From Aeromonas rivuli (GTDB lineage: Bacteria > Pseudomonadota > Gammaproteobacteria > Enterobacterales > Aeromonadaceae): 64,000 nucleotides of DNA. A program made the translations under genes and the position numbers. Of this stretch, positions 19,528 to 27,749 are shown in pieces (the first letter of the stretch is position 1; each line of letters starts with the position of its first letter). The notes below the pieces were generated by a model, which saw nothing but the letters and a program-made list of their open reading frames with translations, was not told where the DNA came from and searched no databases. The stretch spans positions 124,001 through 188,000 of the forward strand of contig NZ_CDBJ01000027.1 of NCBI RefSeq assembly GCF_000820045.1, written 5' to 3'.

Positions 19528-20646
19528 TCAAGCGACGCAGCGATCTTGCGAGCCCCGCTCCCCCACCACACAGTTGCGACCCGCCACCTTGGCCTGATAG
19601 AGCCGCTCGTCGGCCCGATTGAGCAGACTCTCTGCCGATTCGGCGGACTGCATCAGGGCCACTCCGATGCTGACGGTCACCTCGAGCAGCTCATCGCTGG
19701 TCGGGCTCTTGATGAGGCGCGCCTCGACCGCCAGGCGCAGCCGCTCGGCAACCCCCGATGCCTGCTCCCCACTGCCGCAATCGGGCAGCAGGACGGCAAA
19801 CTCTTCCCCTCCATAACGCCCCAGCACCATGCCCGTCTCGAGCTGCTCGGCCAGGCAGGCCGCCACCTCCTTGAGCACGGCATCCCCCGCCAGATGGCCG
19901 TAGTGGTCATTGATGCGCTTGAAGCGATCGAGATCGAGCAGCAGCAGGGCGAAGGGGTTTTGCTGGTAAAGGAAGCGGGCTCGGGATTGCGCCAGGTGCT
20001 TCATCAACAGCCGCCGATTCATCATGCCGGTCAGCTCATCCCTGGTGGATTCGCGATAGAGCTGCAGCAGCATGTTGAGCTGGCCGCACTGCACCCAGGC
20101 ACTCGCCAGGGCGAACAGGGTAAGCAGCCAGAGCTGATCCAGGGTGGCGGCGCTCCACAGGGGTTGGCCAAGCAGCAACCAGTTGCCCCCCAGCATGGCG
20201 ACCATGATGCAGGCCGCCAGCTGCAGACTGAGCGAGAGAGGGACCGGAAAGATGGCGAACAGGCTGATCAACAGATAGGGGAAGGCCCAGTAGCCCGCCT
20301 GCAGCTCTTGCCCGGCGTCGAAGCTGGCCAGACAGAACAGCGAGAAGATCATCATCACCGTCATCAGATAGCCGAGCGCCAGCTTCATGCGCTCTCGGCG
20401 AAAGTGAATGAGATAGGAGAGCGGGATCAGGGGCGAGAGTGCCAACAGGCAGAAAGCACGCGCCTTGAGCAGCTGGCTGAACTGCTCCTGACTCAGGGTC
20501 AACCAGTCGACCAGCCCCCAGGCGGGAATGCCGATCATCAACAGACAGGTAAGCAGTCGCAGCCTGACCGTCATAAATCCCATGCGGGTCAGGGTGAAAT
20601 CTTCCGAATGCGCGCGAGCACTCCAGAACTCCGACAGCTTCAACAT
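19528..20646 (-). CDS. Membrane-bound diguanylate cyclase (GGDEF domain)
   Basis: Makes cyclic di-GMP from two GTP. It is 372 residues. The N-terminal 200 residues hold about six membrane helices (LLTCLLMIGIPAWGLV, FCLLALSPLIPLSYLI, LGYLMTVMMIFSLFCL, WAFPYLLISLFAIFPV and following). They act as an integral sensor of no family I recognise. The GGDEF domain starts at STRDELTGMMNRRLL and has LLLLDLDRFKRINDHYGHLAGD and the active-site signature RYGGEEFAVLLP, a GGEEF variant expected to be active. There is no RxxD inhibitory site five residues upstream, so product feedback is unlikely. It is divergent from xanP; GGAG lies about eight bases before the ATG at 20646. Confidence 0.92.
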   Translation of the reverse strand: MLKLSEFWSARAHSEDFTLTRMGFMTVRLRLLTCLLMIGIPAWGLVDWLTLSQEQFSQLLKARAFCLLALSPLIPLSYLIHFRRERMKLALGYLMTVMMIFSLFCLASFDAGQELQAGYWAFPYLLISLFAIFPVPLSLSLQLAACIMVAMLGGNWLLLGQPLWSAATLDQLWLLTLFALASAWVQCGQLNMLLQLYRESTRDELTGMMNRRLLMKHLAQSRARFLYQQNPFALLLLDLDRFKRINDHYGHLAGDAVLKEVAACLAEQLETGMVLGRYGGEEFAVLLPDCGSGEQASGVAERLRLAVEARLIKSPTSDELLEVTVSIGVALMQSAESAESLLNRADERLYQAKVAGRNCVVGERGSQDRCVA

Positions 20647-20766
20647 CCAGCGTCTCCAGGTCGTGAAAGAGGGCTCATTCTACGCCTACATATGGCAAAA
20701 ACCCATGACATCGACGGGTTTTACCGCTCACACCCCAGATGCAAACCGGCGGATCATAATGGTCAC

Positions 20767-20782
20767 ACGCAAACGTTTCAAC
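20767..20782 (+). promoter_or_regulatory. PurR-like operator upstream of xanP
   Basis: ACGCAAACGTTTCAAC matches the PurR consensus ACGCAAACGTTTGCGT in 12 of 16 positions, including the whole central AAACGTTT. It lies about 110 bases before xanP, a purine permease, so control by PurR makes biological sense. A TACAAT at 20842-20847 could be the -10 of xanP, but I see no good -35. Confidence 0.7.
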
Positions 20783-20894
20783 CTCGCGACAAATAAACCC
20801 GTTTATGACCAATTGCCGCTGGATCTCGCTTTTTCAATCACTACAATAGCCGCCAAATTTCCTCCCCCTTCTCCCATCAAATTTCGAGGTATCT

Positions 20895-22286
20895 ATGGAA
20901 CAGGCTGCTCTCAAGAGCGCTCCCGACCAGCCACAGCGGCGCCCCCACCCGGATCTGGTCTACGGCATCAACGAGGTTCCTCCCCTGCCCCAGACCCTGT
21001 TCGCCGCCCTGCAGCATATGCTCGCCATGTTTGTCGCCATCATTACCCCGCCCCTCATCATCGCCAACGCCCTTGGCCTGCCCGCCGATGAGACCCGCTA
21101 CATAGTGTCGATGTCCCTGGTCATGTCCGGCATCGCCTCCTTCATCCAGACTCGCCGCTTTGGCCCCATCGGCTCTGGTCTTCTGTCGGTGCAGGGCACC
21201 AGCTTCAACTTCCTCGGCCCCATCATCGCCTCCGGGCTGGCCCTCAAGCAGGCCGCCATGCCCACGGACGACCTGCTCGGCACCCTGTTTGGCACCATGC
21301 TGGTCGCCGCGTTGACCATGGTGGTGCTCAGCCGCTGCCTGCATCTGGTGAGCCGGGTCATCACCCCGCTGGTGACCGGCATAGTGGTGCTGCTCATCGG
21401 TCTGACCCTGATCAAGGTCGGCCTCATCAGCATGGGCGGTGGCTATGGCGCCCTGGCTGATGGCAGTTTTGCCAGCCACGGCAACCTCTTCCTCTCCCTG
21501 CTGGTGCTGGGATTGATTGTGCTGCTGCAACGCAGCCACAATCCCTGGCTGCGCCTCTCCGCCATCATGATTGCCATGCTGGTCGGCTATGGGGTCGCCC
21601 TGCTGATGGACAAGGTGCAGCCCCCCGTCTTCGAGGGACCACTGCTGATGATCCCGGCGCCACTGCGTTATGGGCTCGGCTTTGACTGGCAACTGTTCGT
21701 GCCGCTCGCCATCATCTTCGTGGTGACGGCGCTCGAAGCCATCGGTGACATGACGGCCACCTCGGATGTCTCGGGCGAACCGGTCAGCGGCCCGCTCTAC
21801 ATGAGCCGCATCAAGGGCGGTGTGCTGGCCGATGGTTTCAACTCCATGCTGGCGGCGCTCTTCTCCACCTTCCCCATGTCCACCTTCAGCCAGAACAATG
21901 GCGTCATCCAGTTGACCGGGGTGGCCAGCCGTCATGTGGGTCTCTTCATCGCCGCCATGCTGGCCCTGCTCGGGCTGTTCCCGGCGGTGGCCAGCCTGGT
22001 ACAGCAGATCCCCGAACCCGTGCTTGGCGGCGCCACCATCGTCATGTTCGGCACCATAGCCGCGGCCGGGGTACGCATCATCTCCCGCGAGGAGCTGGAC
22101 AGACGCGCCCTGATGATACTGGCTGTCTCCCTGGCCATGGGCTTGGGGGTCGCCCAGGTGCCCGAGGTGCTGCAACACCTGCCCGAGCTGGCCAAGAGCG
22201 TGCTCTCCTACGGCGTCGCCACCGGCGGCCTGACCGCCATCATGCTGAATCTGCTGCTGCCCAAGCGCGCCGCCGCGCAGGCCTGA
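20895..22286 (+). CDS. xanP: Xanthine permease (NCS2 family)
   Basis: Proton-coupled uptake of xanthine, 463 residues, equal in length to E. coli XanP. The match runs throughout: VPPLPQTLFAALQHMLAMFV, GSGLLSVQGTSFNF, ALEAIGDMTATSDVSGEPVS and the NCS2 substrate-site segment FSQNNGVIQLTGVASR. It has about 14 hydrophobic helices. Residues known to matter in E. coli XanP are visible, such as the conserved histidine in ALQHMLAM, the glutamate in ALEAIGD and the asparagines in SQNNGV. It is preceded by a PurR-like box and GAGGT before the ATG. It is monocistronic, with a strong terminator behind it. Confidence 0.94.
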   Translation: MEQAALKSAPDQPQRRPHPDLVYGINEVPPLPQTLFAALQHMLAMFVAIITPPLIIANALGLPADETRYIVSMSLVMSGIASFIQTRRFGPIGSGLLSVQGTSFNFLGPIIASGLALKQAAMPTDDLLGTLFGTMLVAALTMVVLSRCLHLVSRVITPLVTGIVVLLIGLTLIKVGLISMGGGYGALADGSFASHGNLFLSLLVLGLIVLLQRSHNPWLRLSAIMIAMLVGYGVALLMDKVQPPVFEGPLLMIPAPLRYGLGFDWQLFVPLAIIFVVTALEAIGDMTATSDVSGEPVSGPLYMSRIKGGVLADGFNSMLAALFSTFPMSTFSQNNGVIQLTGVASRHVGLFIAAMLALLGLFPAVASLVQQIPEPVLGGATIVMFGTIAAAGVRIISREELDRRALMILAVSLAMGLGVAQVPEVLQHLPELAKSVLSYGVATGGLTAIMLNLLLPKRAAAQA

Positions 22287-22306
22287 CTCTCTCGTCAACA
22301 AACAGG

Positions 22307-22330
22307 TAAAGCCCCGCGTTCGGGGCTTTA
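22307..22330 (+). terminator. Terminator of xanP
   Basis: Ten-base stem TAAAGCCCCG/CGGGGCTTTA with a four-base loop, 20 bases after the stop codon. Confidence 0.87.
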
Positions 22331-22385
22331 CCTCCTCCCCCGTCGCGGGTACTGTGCTGGGCAGCCTCTGCTCAGGATGCCCTTG

Positions 22386-23087
22386 ATGCCCTATACCCTG
22401 CTTCCCCCTCTGCCCACCAGCCACACCCCGGATCAGATCTTGGCCGAGGAGCAGCGTTGGCTGCGGGACTGTGCCCGTGACGGCCAACCCCGTGCCCATT
22501 TATGGCAGGCCCCCCAGTGCCTCATCGTCACCCGCAAAGATACCCGTCTGCCCCGCTATCAAGCCGCCTGCGAGCAACTTGCGAGGGAAGGCTGGCCCGT
22601 CCATGTGCGCGACAGCGGCGGCACCGCCGTGCCCCACGGTCCCGGCATCCTCAACCTCTCCTTGCTGCTGCCCCGCACCGCTGCGGATCTGGCCCACTAC
22701 TACCGGCTGCTGGGGGCACCGCTGCTGGCCCTGCTGGGGGAGCATGGCCTGGAGGGGAGCTACGACTTCGTGCCCGGTTCGTTTTGCGACGGCCAGTACA
22801 ATCTGGTGATCGAGGGCCGCAAGGTAACAGGCACTGCCCAGCGCTGGCTGGCACCGGGTCAGGATCACGGCGGCGCCGTGCTGGCTCAGGCCATGCTATT
22901 GGTGGCGGGGGATGTGAATGAGGGCACCCGGATGGCGAGCCGCTTCTATGAACTGGCAGGCGGGGAGCTGCGTTTTCTGCCCGATACCTCCACCACCCTG
23001 GCGCACTGCATCGGTTGGCGAGGTAGCGAGGAGCAACTGGTGGCGCAGGTGCGACGGCGTTTGCAGGCGCGGCTGACCGGTAACTGA
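22386..23087 (+). CDS. Lipoate-protein ligase A family protein
   Basis: A 233-residue member of the biotin/lipoyl protein ligase (BPL_LplA_LipB) fold. It shows the family segments VRDSGGTAVPHGPGILNLSL, which forms the lipoyl-AMP pocket, and the lysine-containing IEGRKVTGTAQRW, equivalent to the catalytic lysine loop. It is shorter than full LplA (about 330 residues) because the C-terminal accessory domain is absent, which resembles octanoyltransferase-like or LplA-like paralogues. The exact reaction (ligase versus octanoyl or lipoyl transfer) is therefore open. I prefer the ATG at 22386, which has AGGA eight bases upstream; an ATG at 22377 would add three residues. Confidence 0.85.
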   Translation: MPYTLLPPLPTSHTPDQILAEEQRWLRDCARDGQPRAHLWQAPQCLIVTRKDTRLPRYQAACEQLAREGWPVHVRDSGGTAVPHGPGILNLSLLLPRTAADLAHYYRLLGAPLLALLGEHGLEGSYDFVPGSFCDGQYNLVIEGRKVTGTAQRWLAPGQDHGGAVLAQAMLLVAGDVNEGTRMASRFYELAGGELRFLPDTSTTLAHCIGWRGSEEQLVAQVRRRLQARLTGN

Positions 23088-23118
23088 CGTGCCGGCGCCC
23101 AAAGCCTGCCTGATACGA

Positions 23119-23146
23119 AAAAGCCACGACCCGGGTCGTGGCTTTT
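23119..23146. terminator. Bidirectional terminator between the lipoate-ligase-like gene and the AGCS symporter
   Basis: A 28-base perfect palindrome with arm AAAAGCCACGACCC, flanked by A's and T's, between convergent genes. Confidence 0.92.
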
Positions 23147-23167
23147 CTGTTTTCAGCGCCGCGGGTA

Positions 23168-24544
23168 TCAGGCGGTCTGCGGCTCTGGCTCGGCTTCGCT
23201 ATCGCTGCCCCGCTTGAAATAAGCGCGGGTCTCGGCGATCACCACATGGCGCAGGCCGATGAGACCGATGAGGTTGGGTACCGCCATCAGGCCATTGACG
23301 ATGTCGGCCAACAGCCAAATCATGTCGAGATGGAGGAAGGCACCGCCCGCCACCAGCCCCAGATAGATGAAGCGGTAGGGCTTGATAGCCCGAGTCCCGA
23401 ACAGGTAGTGAGTGCAGCGCTCACCGTAGTAGTTCCAGCCGAGGATGGTGGTGAAGGCGAAGAAGAGCAGGCCTATGCTCACCAGATATTGGCCCAGGTG
23501 CGCATCCAGCCCCTGGGCAAAGGCGGCGCTGGTCATGGCTGCGCCGCTGAGATCGCCGCTCCAGACCCCGGTGACCACCAACGTCAGGCCCGTCATGGTG
23601 CAGATGATGAGGGTGTCGATGAAGGTGCCGGTCATGGAGACCAGTCCCTGCTCCACGCATGAATCCGTCTTGGCCGCCGCCGCCGCGATGGGGGCTGAGC
23701 CTAAACCCGATTCGTTGGAGAAGACCCCCCGCGCCACCCCGGACTGGATCGCCAGCATGATGCTGGCACCGACGAAGCCACCGGTCGCGGCATGGCCGCT
23801 GAAGGCGCTCCCGACCACCAGCGCGATCGCATCGGGCAAGGCGCCAGCACTGTTCACCAGCACCCCGAGACAGGCGGCAATATAGAAGAGCGCCATGAAG
23901 GGCACCACCTTGCTGGCCACGCTGGAGATGGACTTGATCCCCCCCAGGGTCACCAGGGCGACCAGCAGCGTCAGCACCACGGCGGTCGCTTCGCGGGGCA
24001 CCGAGAAGGAGAGGCTCATGGCGTCGGAGATGGCATTGACCTGCGGGAAGGTACCGATGCCAAAGAAGGCGACGCCTATGCCAAACAGGGCGAACAGTTT
24101 GGCCAGCCAGCGACTGCCGAGCCCCTTCTCCAGATAGTACATGGGGCCGCCCGCCATCTGGCCGTTACTGTCCAGCTGTCGATATTTGACCGCCAGCAGA
24201 CACTCGGCGTACTTGGTCGCCATGCCAAACAGGGCCGCCATCCACATCCAGAACAGGGCGCCTGGGCCCCCTAGCTTGATGGCGGTCGCGACGCCGACGA
24301 TGTTGCCCGTGCCTATGGTGGCCGAGAGCGCGGTGCACAGCGCCCCGAAACTGGAGACATCCCCCTGCTTGCCTTGGCCCTGATCGCGACCAAACACCAA
24401 TTTGAGGGCGAAGGGCAACCGCACCAGCTGCAGCAGACCCAGGCGAAGAGTGAGGTAAACACCGGTCCCGACCAGCAGGATCAGCAGGGGAGGTCCCCAG
24501 ACAAGATTATCGATGGCCGTCAGGGCCGATTGAATTGATGACAT
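23168..24544 (-). CDS. Alanine/glycine:cation symporter (AGCS family)
   Basis: Na+-coupled uptake of small amino acids, 458 residues with about 11 helices. The family motif LSATIGTGNIVGVATAIKLGG is near residue 75, followed by GPGALFWMWMAALFGMATKYAE and the conserved VFSNESGLGSAPIAAAA. A tandem glycine riboswitch about 250 bases upstream on the same strand suggests glycine (and alanine) as substrate. Its ribosome-binding site, AAGGAGG, is locked in a perfect ten-base hairpin just before the ATG. The C-terminal tail is acidic (SDSEAEPEP). Monocistronic. The nearest E. coli relatives would be YaaJ/AlsT-type proteins. Confidence 0.94.
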   Translation of the reverse strand: MSSIQSALTAIDNLVWGPPLLILLVGTGVYLTLRLGLLQLVRLPFALKLVFGRDQGQGKQGDVSSFGALCTALSATIGTGNIVGVATAIKLGGPGALFWMWMAALFGMATKYAECLLAVKYRQLDSNGQMAGGPMYYLEKGLGSRWLAKLFALFGIGVAFFGIGTFPQVNAISDAMSLSFSVPREATAVVLTLLVALVTLGGIKSISSVASKVVPFMALFYIAACLGVLVNSAGALPDAIALVVGSAFSGHAATGGFVGASIMLAIQSGVARGVFSNESGLGSAPIAAAAAKTDSCVEQGLVSMTGTFIDTLIICTMTGLTLVVTGVWSGDLSGAAMTSAAFAQGLDAHLGQYLVSIGLLFFAFTTILGWNYYGERCTHYLFGTRAIKPYRFIYLGLVAGGAFLHLDMIWLLADIVNGLMAVPNLIGLIGLRHVVIAETRAYFKRGSDSEAEPEPQTA

Positions 24545-24547
24545 GCA

Positions 24548-24577
24548 TCCTCCTTAAAAAACAACAATTAAGGAGGA
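24548..24577 (-). promoter_or_regulatory. Hairpin that hides the ribosome-binding site of the AGCS gene
   Basis: TCCTCCTTAA (24548-24557) and TTAAGGAGGA (24568-24577) are perfectly complementary with a ten-base A-rich loop (T-rich in the RNA). The arm next to the start codon is the Shine-Dalgarno sequence itself, ending three bases before the ATG. It would block ribosome entry unless opened. Confidence 0.65.
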
Positions 24578-24672
24578 GAAGGATGATCTTCCCATAGGTG
24601 TCGCGATCGCCAGAGGTGATCGGATGCGGGCCAAGAACGAGTTCACACTCTTACTGCGAGGCCGTGATCAAG

Positions 24673-24731
24673 GCTCATGCGCTGCTCGGAATCCTCACGT
24701 ATGTCTATACGCTCCGGTTCCTGCGCTGCTC
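24673..24731 (-). other. Repeat-bearing leader segment between the glycine riboswitch and the AGCS gene
   Basis: The ten-mer TGCGCTGCTC occurs twice, at 24678-24687 and 24722-24731. The copies flank an imperfect inverted repeat with core CGTAT-GTCT-ATACG (24698-24711) and outer arms GGAATCC and GGTTCC. In the other direction the same bases read open for over 30 codons to a TGA at 24742, but no start or ribosome-binding site goes with that frame. I cannot name this element. It could be an extra RNA domain of the leader or a dispersed repeat. Confidence 0.45.
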
Positions 24732-24791
24732 TTTACCTTGCTGACGACCTCTCGTTACAGATCGTGAACAGTTCCAAGCTCAGGTACAACC

Positions 24792-24996
24792 ATCCCATCC
24801 CCTCTGTCCTTTTGCCTGAGAGTTTCCGGCGCCAGCCAGCCCTTGCGGGTCGTCATGGTACCTTGCTCCTTCGGCGCCCGATTAAACGGGTCTCTCCAGA
24901 GTATCGTCCAGTAGCAGTCCACACCGGTTGCCCGGTACCTGAAAGATTTACTTCTTCGGTGGATGGTCCCCCATCGCTCTCCTGCTACCTTCATCC
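24792..24996 (-). ncRNA. Tandem glycine riboswitch
   Basis: Two consecutive glycine aptamers on the minus strand. The upstream one starts at GGATGAAGG (about 24996), with GCAGGAGAGC and CACCGAAGAAGTAAATC. The second starts near CTCTGGAGAG (about 24904), with GCGCCGAAGGAGCAAGG and ends with CTCTCAGGCAAAAGGACAGAGG near 24792. These are the conserved loop sequences of the gcvT riboswitch class. Placement upstream of an alanine/glycine symporter, not the glycine-cleavage operon, is a known alternative context. The rest of 24545-25413 holds the expression region, a repeat-bearing segment and the decarboxylase promoter. Confidence 0.93.
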
Positions 24997-25242
24997 GAAC
25001 TAGTTTTGGATTAGGACGGGCATATTAGTCCAAAATAATGTGATCTGTCTCCCAACAATCCCCGTTTTTCTTCCTGAGTCCCCGGCGCCACCTGAAAGTA
25101 AATAGATTGTTAACTATCAATTGGTTAGCCCGCCACTGGCCAGGAGGCTCTTCTTGCATCCGGATACGCCTTTTTGCACTGGATATCAATTTCCCCTTTC
25201 GTCTCGACCAGAAAATCTTGCCAACATAGTCAATCAAAAAGC

Positions 25243-25270
25243 TTGCATGACAAATCAATAAACCGATAAT
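25243..25270 (+). promoter_or_regulatory. Promoter of the PLP decarboxylase gene
   Basis: TTGCAT (25243-25248) and GATAAT (25265-25270) with a 16-base spacer. It gives a leader of about 135 bases that contains the small hairpin GGTCC-CTTCC-GGACC (25321-25335). Confidence 0.55.
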
Positions 25271-25413
25271 TGCGCGCATATCCAAGCAGTAACCATGAAA
25301 GTTATGCAGCTTGCTGGATAGGTCCCTTCCGGACCGCTCGCCTGAGCCGGCCGTTGCCGTCTCAACAAACCAAGGCTAGGGCAACTCCGCCCCCTAAGGA
25401 TGATCAAAAGACA

Positions 25414-26565
25414 ATGAAAGAGACCCTTGTGGCACAAGATTACCGTCAGCTGGTTGAACATTTTGGCTCTCCCCTGTTGCTGCTCGACAAGGCTGCCGTG
25501 CGCCGCCAATATCGGGCTCTGTCTGCCGCCCTGCCCGAGGTGCGCCTGCACTATGCGCTCAAGCCCCTGCCCCATGAGGCGGTGGTCGCTGTGCTCAAGG
25601 AAGAGGGAGCCTGCTTCGATCTGGCCACCAATGGCGAAGTGGATCTGGTGCGCTCGCAAGGGGTGCGGCCGGGTCGCTGCATCCATACCCATCCCATCAA
25701 GCGCGACAGTGACATTCGCTATGCGCTGGAATATGGCTGCACCGTCTTTGTCTATGACAACCCCCTGGAGCTGGACAAGTTCCTGCCCTACAAGGATGAA
25801 GTGACACTGCTGCTGCGCGTCAGCTTCCCCAATCCCAACACCAAGGTCGATCTCTCCAAGAAATTTGGCTGTACCCCGGAGCAGGCGCTGCCCCTGCTGC
25901 AACTGGCCCAGGCCAAAGGGCTCAAGGTGAGGGGGCTCTCCTTCCATGTCGGCTCCCAGGTGCCCAACAGCGAGCGCCATGTCCAGGCTATCGACGCCTG
26001 CCGCGAGATCATGGAACAGGCCTGGGATCTGGGGCTCAAGCCCTGGGTACTCGACATCGGTGGCGGCTTCCCGGTCGACTATGAAGGGGGCGAGTTCGAT
26101 ATCGATGGCTTCTGTGCCCCGATCCGCGCCGCGCTCGCCAAGCTGCCCGCCACGGTGCAGAAAATTGCCGAACCGGGCCGTTTCATCAGCGCCCCTGCCA
26201 TGACCTCGGTATCCAGCGTGATGGGCAAGGCCCACCGTGGCGACAAGATCTGGTACTACCTGGATGACGGCCTCTATGGCAGCTACAACGGTCAGCTCTA
26301 TGACCACGTCACCTACCCGGTCAGTACCCCCTATGCCGGTGGCGAGTTGCACAATGCCGTACTCTCCGGCCCGACCTGCGACAGCGTGGATGTGATCCGT
26401 GACGGCATCATGCTGCCGGATCTGGAGATTGGTGAGCTGGTGATAGGGAAAGTGATGGGGGCCTATACCTGGGCCTCGGCCTCGACCTTCAACTTCTTCC
26501 CCAAGGCCAATATCCTGATCCTCGATAGCAGCCAGCAGAGCCAGAAGCTGGTCGCCGTCGCCTGA
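25414..26565 (+). CDS. Type III PLP-dependent decarboxylase (ornithine/lysine decarboxylase)
   Basis: Decarboxylates a basic amino acid to a diamine (putrescine or cadaverine). It is 383 residues, the size of the eukaryotic-type bacterial ornithine/lysine decarboxylases known from Vibrio and Pseudomonas. Features are the PLP lysine in LHYALKPLP (K50), FHVGSQ, the glycine-rich phosphate loop DIGGGFPVD, AEPGRF, and the catalytic cysteine in SGPTCDSVD (about residue 322), needed for decarboxylation, with DGLYGSYN. Ornithine versus lysine preference cannot be decided here. AAGGA lies 13 bases before the chosen ATG, a long spacing, and the frame is open upstream, so the start is somewhat uncertain. 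Single gene with its own promoter and terminator. Confidence 0.92.
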   Translation: MKETLVAQDYRQLVEHFGSPLLLLDKAAVRRQYRALSAALPEVRLHYALKPLPHEAVVAVLKEEGACFDLATNGEVDLVRSQGVRPGRCIHTHPIKRDSDIRYALEYGCTVFVYDNPLELDKFLPYKDEVTLLLRVSFPNPNTKVDLSKKFGCTPEQALPLLQLAQAKGLKVRGLSFHVGSQVPNSERHVQAIDACREIMEQAWDLGLKPWVLDIGGGFPVDYEGGEFDIDGFCAPIRAALAKLPATVQKIAEPGRFISAPAMTSVSSVMGKAHRGDKIWYYLDDGLYGSYNGQLYDHVTYPVSTPYAGGELHNAVLSGPTCDSVDVIRDGIMLPDLEIGELVIGKVMGAYTWASASTFNFFPKANILILDSSQQSQKLVAVA

Positions 26566-26591
26566 AGGGCATGACCATGACGCCGACATAG

Positions 26592-26622
26592 AGAGGGGGA
26601 GCCATTGGCTCCCCCTCTTGTT
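26592..26622. terminator. Terminator after the decarboxylase gene
   Basis: Twelve-base stem AGAGGGGGAGCC/GGCTCCCCCTCT with a three-base loop followed by TGTTT, between convergent genes. Confidence 0.9.
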
Positions 26623-26643
26623 TGCATTGTCACGCCAGCGTCA

Positions 26644-27609
26644 TCAGAACTGGCTGGTCAGCAGCCAACCGGTATAACCGAAGAAGATGCAGAGCAAGAT
26701 CCCCCCTTCCACCCGGTTGATGCGGCCCTGGCCCTTGCGGCCCAGACACATCACCAGCAGCAGCAGGGTCAGCCCCATCATCAGGCTCCAGTCACGGGTC
26801 AACACGGCCGGATCCACGTCCAGGGGCGCTATGCCAGCGGCGATCCCCACCACGGCCAAGGTGTTGAACAGGTTGGAACCCAGCACGTTGCCGAGGGCCA
26901 AGTCATGCTCCTTCTTCTTGATGGCCATCAAGGAGGAAGCCAGCTCGGGCAGGGAGGTGCCGATGGCCACTATGGTCAGGCCGATGACGAGATCGCTGAT
27001 GCCAAAGGCCTGGGCGATGGTGACGGCGCCCCACACCAGCAGGCGGGAAGCGCCGACCAGCAGAACCAGACCCACGATCAGCCAGAAGATGGCTTTCTTG
27101 AGGGGCATGGCCTCGCTGTCTATCTCCACATTGACATCGGCGTCCAGGGCATCGCCCTTGCTCTTGATCCCGGTCCAGATGGACCAGCCCAGCAACACGA
27201 CAAAGACCACGCCAAGAATGAGCGCATCGCCACGGCCGAGATGGCCGTCAAACAGCAGGGCGCCAGTCAGCAGGGTGATGCCAAGCAGGATGGGTATCTC
27301 CTTGCGCACCACCTGGGAGGAGACGGCGATGGGGCTGATAAGCGCGGTCAGACCCAGGATCAAAGCGATGTTGGTAATGTTGGAGCCATAGGCATTACCC
27401 AGCGCCAGCGCCGGGTTGCCCTGCATGGATGCCAGGGCCGAGACCACCATCTCGGGAGCCGAGGTACCAAAACCGATGATAACCATACCGATGAGCAGGG
27501 GTGGCATGCCCGCATAACGGGCGGTGGCGGCGGCACCATCGACAAATTTATCCGCACTCCAGACCAGCAGGGCCAGTCCGGCAATCAGGGCAACAAAAGC
27601 CAGGGTCAT
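26644..27609 (-). CDS. Calcium/sodium antiporter (CaCA superfamily, YrbG-like)
   Basis: Inner-membrane cation exchanger of 321 residues with two inverted repeats of five helices. Both alpha repeats are present: GFGTSAPEMVVSALASMQGN near residue 45 and AIGTSLPELASSLMAIKKKE near 210, each with the ion-binding acidic residue after the GTS(A/L)PE turn; the partner segments are ALGNAYGSNITNI and ALGNVLGSNLFNT. A short acidic, hydrophilic loop separates the halves. I use the ATG at 27609; a TTG five codons upstream is in frame. It is not next to the lipopolysaccharide-export genes that accompany yrbG in E. coli. Confidence 0.93.
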   Translation of the reverse strand: MTLAFVALIAGLALLVWSADKFVDGAAATARYAGMPPLLIGMVIIGFGTSAPEMVVSALASMQGNPALALGNAYGSNITNIALILGLTALISPIAVSSQVVRKEIPILLGITLLTGALLFDGHLGRGDALILGVVFVVLLGWSIWTGIKSKGDALDADVNVEIDSEAMPLKKAIFWLIVGLVLLVGASRLLVWGAVTIAQAFGISDLVIGLTIVAIGTSLPELASSLMAIKKKEHDLALGNVLGSNLFNTLAVVGIAAGIAPLDVDPAVLTRDWSLMMGLTLLLLVMCLGRKGQGRINRVEGGILLCIFFGYTGWLLTSQF

Positions 27610-27673
27610 ACGTATTCTTTCCAATCGAAGTTGAGCTTCAGGGCGCCATGACGGTCACGGCATAAACAGGGAC

Positions 27674-27692
27674 ACGGGCCCAAGAGGCCCGT
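27674..27692 (-). terminator. Possible terminator downstream of the peroxiredoxin gene
   Basis: Seven-base stem ACGGGCC/GGCCCGT with a five-base loop. On the minus strand the following sequence is only moderately T-rich. Confidence 0.4.
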
Positions 27693-27749
27693 CGGCGCCA
27701 GTGTAACCGAGGGATATCGCTTTTCAAGGGCTAACTCAGCCCTGATTAA

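Noticed and set aside
17703-22499. Long minus-strand frames opposite the MATE and xanP genes
   Set aside because: Antisense shadows with Gln/His-rich composition and no start signals.
25025-25285. 86-codon minus-strand frame before the decarboxylase gene
   Set aside because: Lies within the divergent promoter region, lacks a ribosome-binding site and looks like non-coding sequence.
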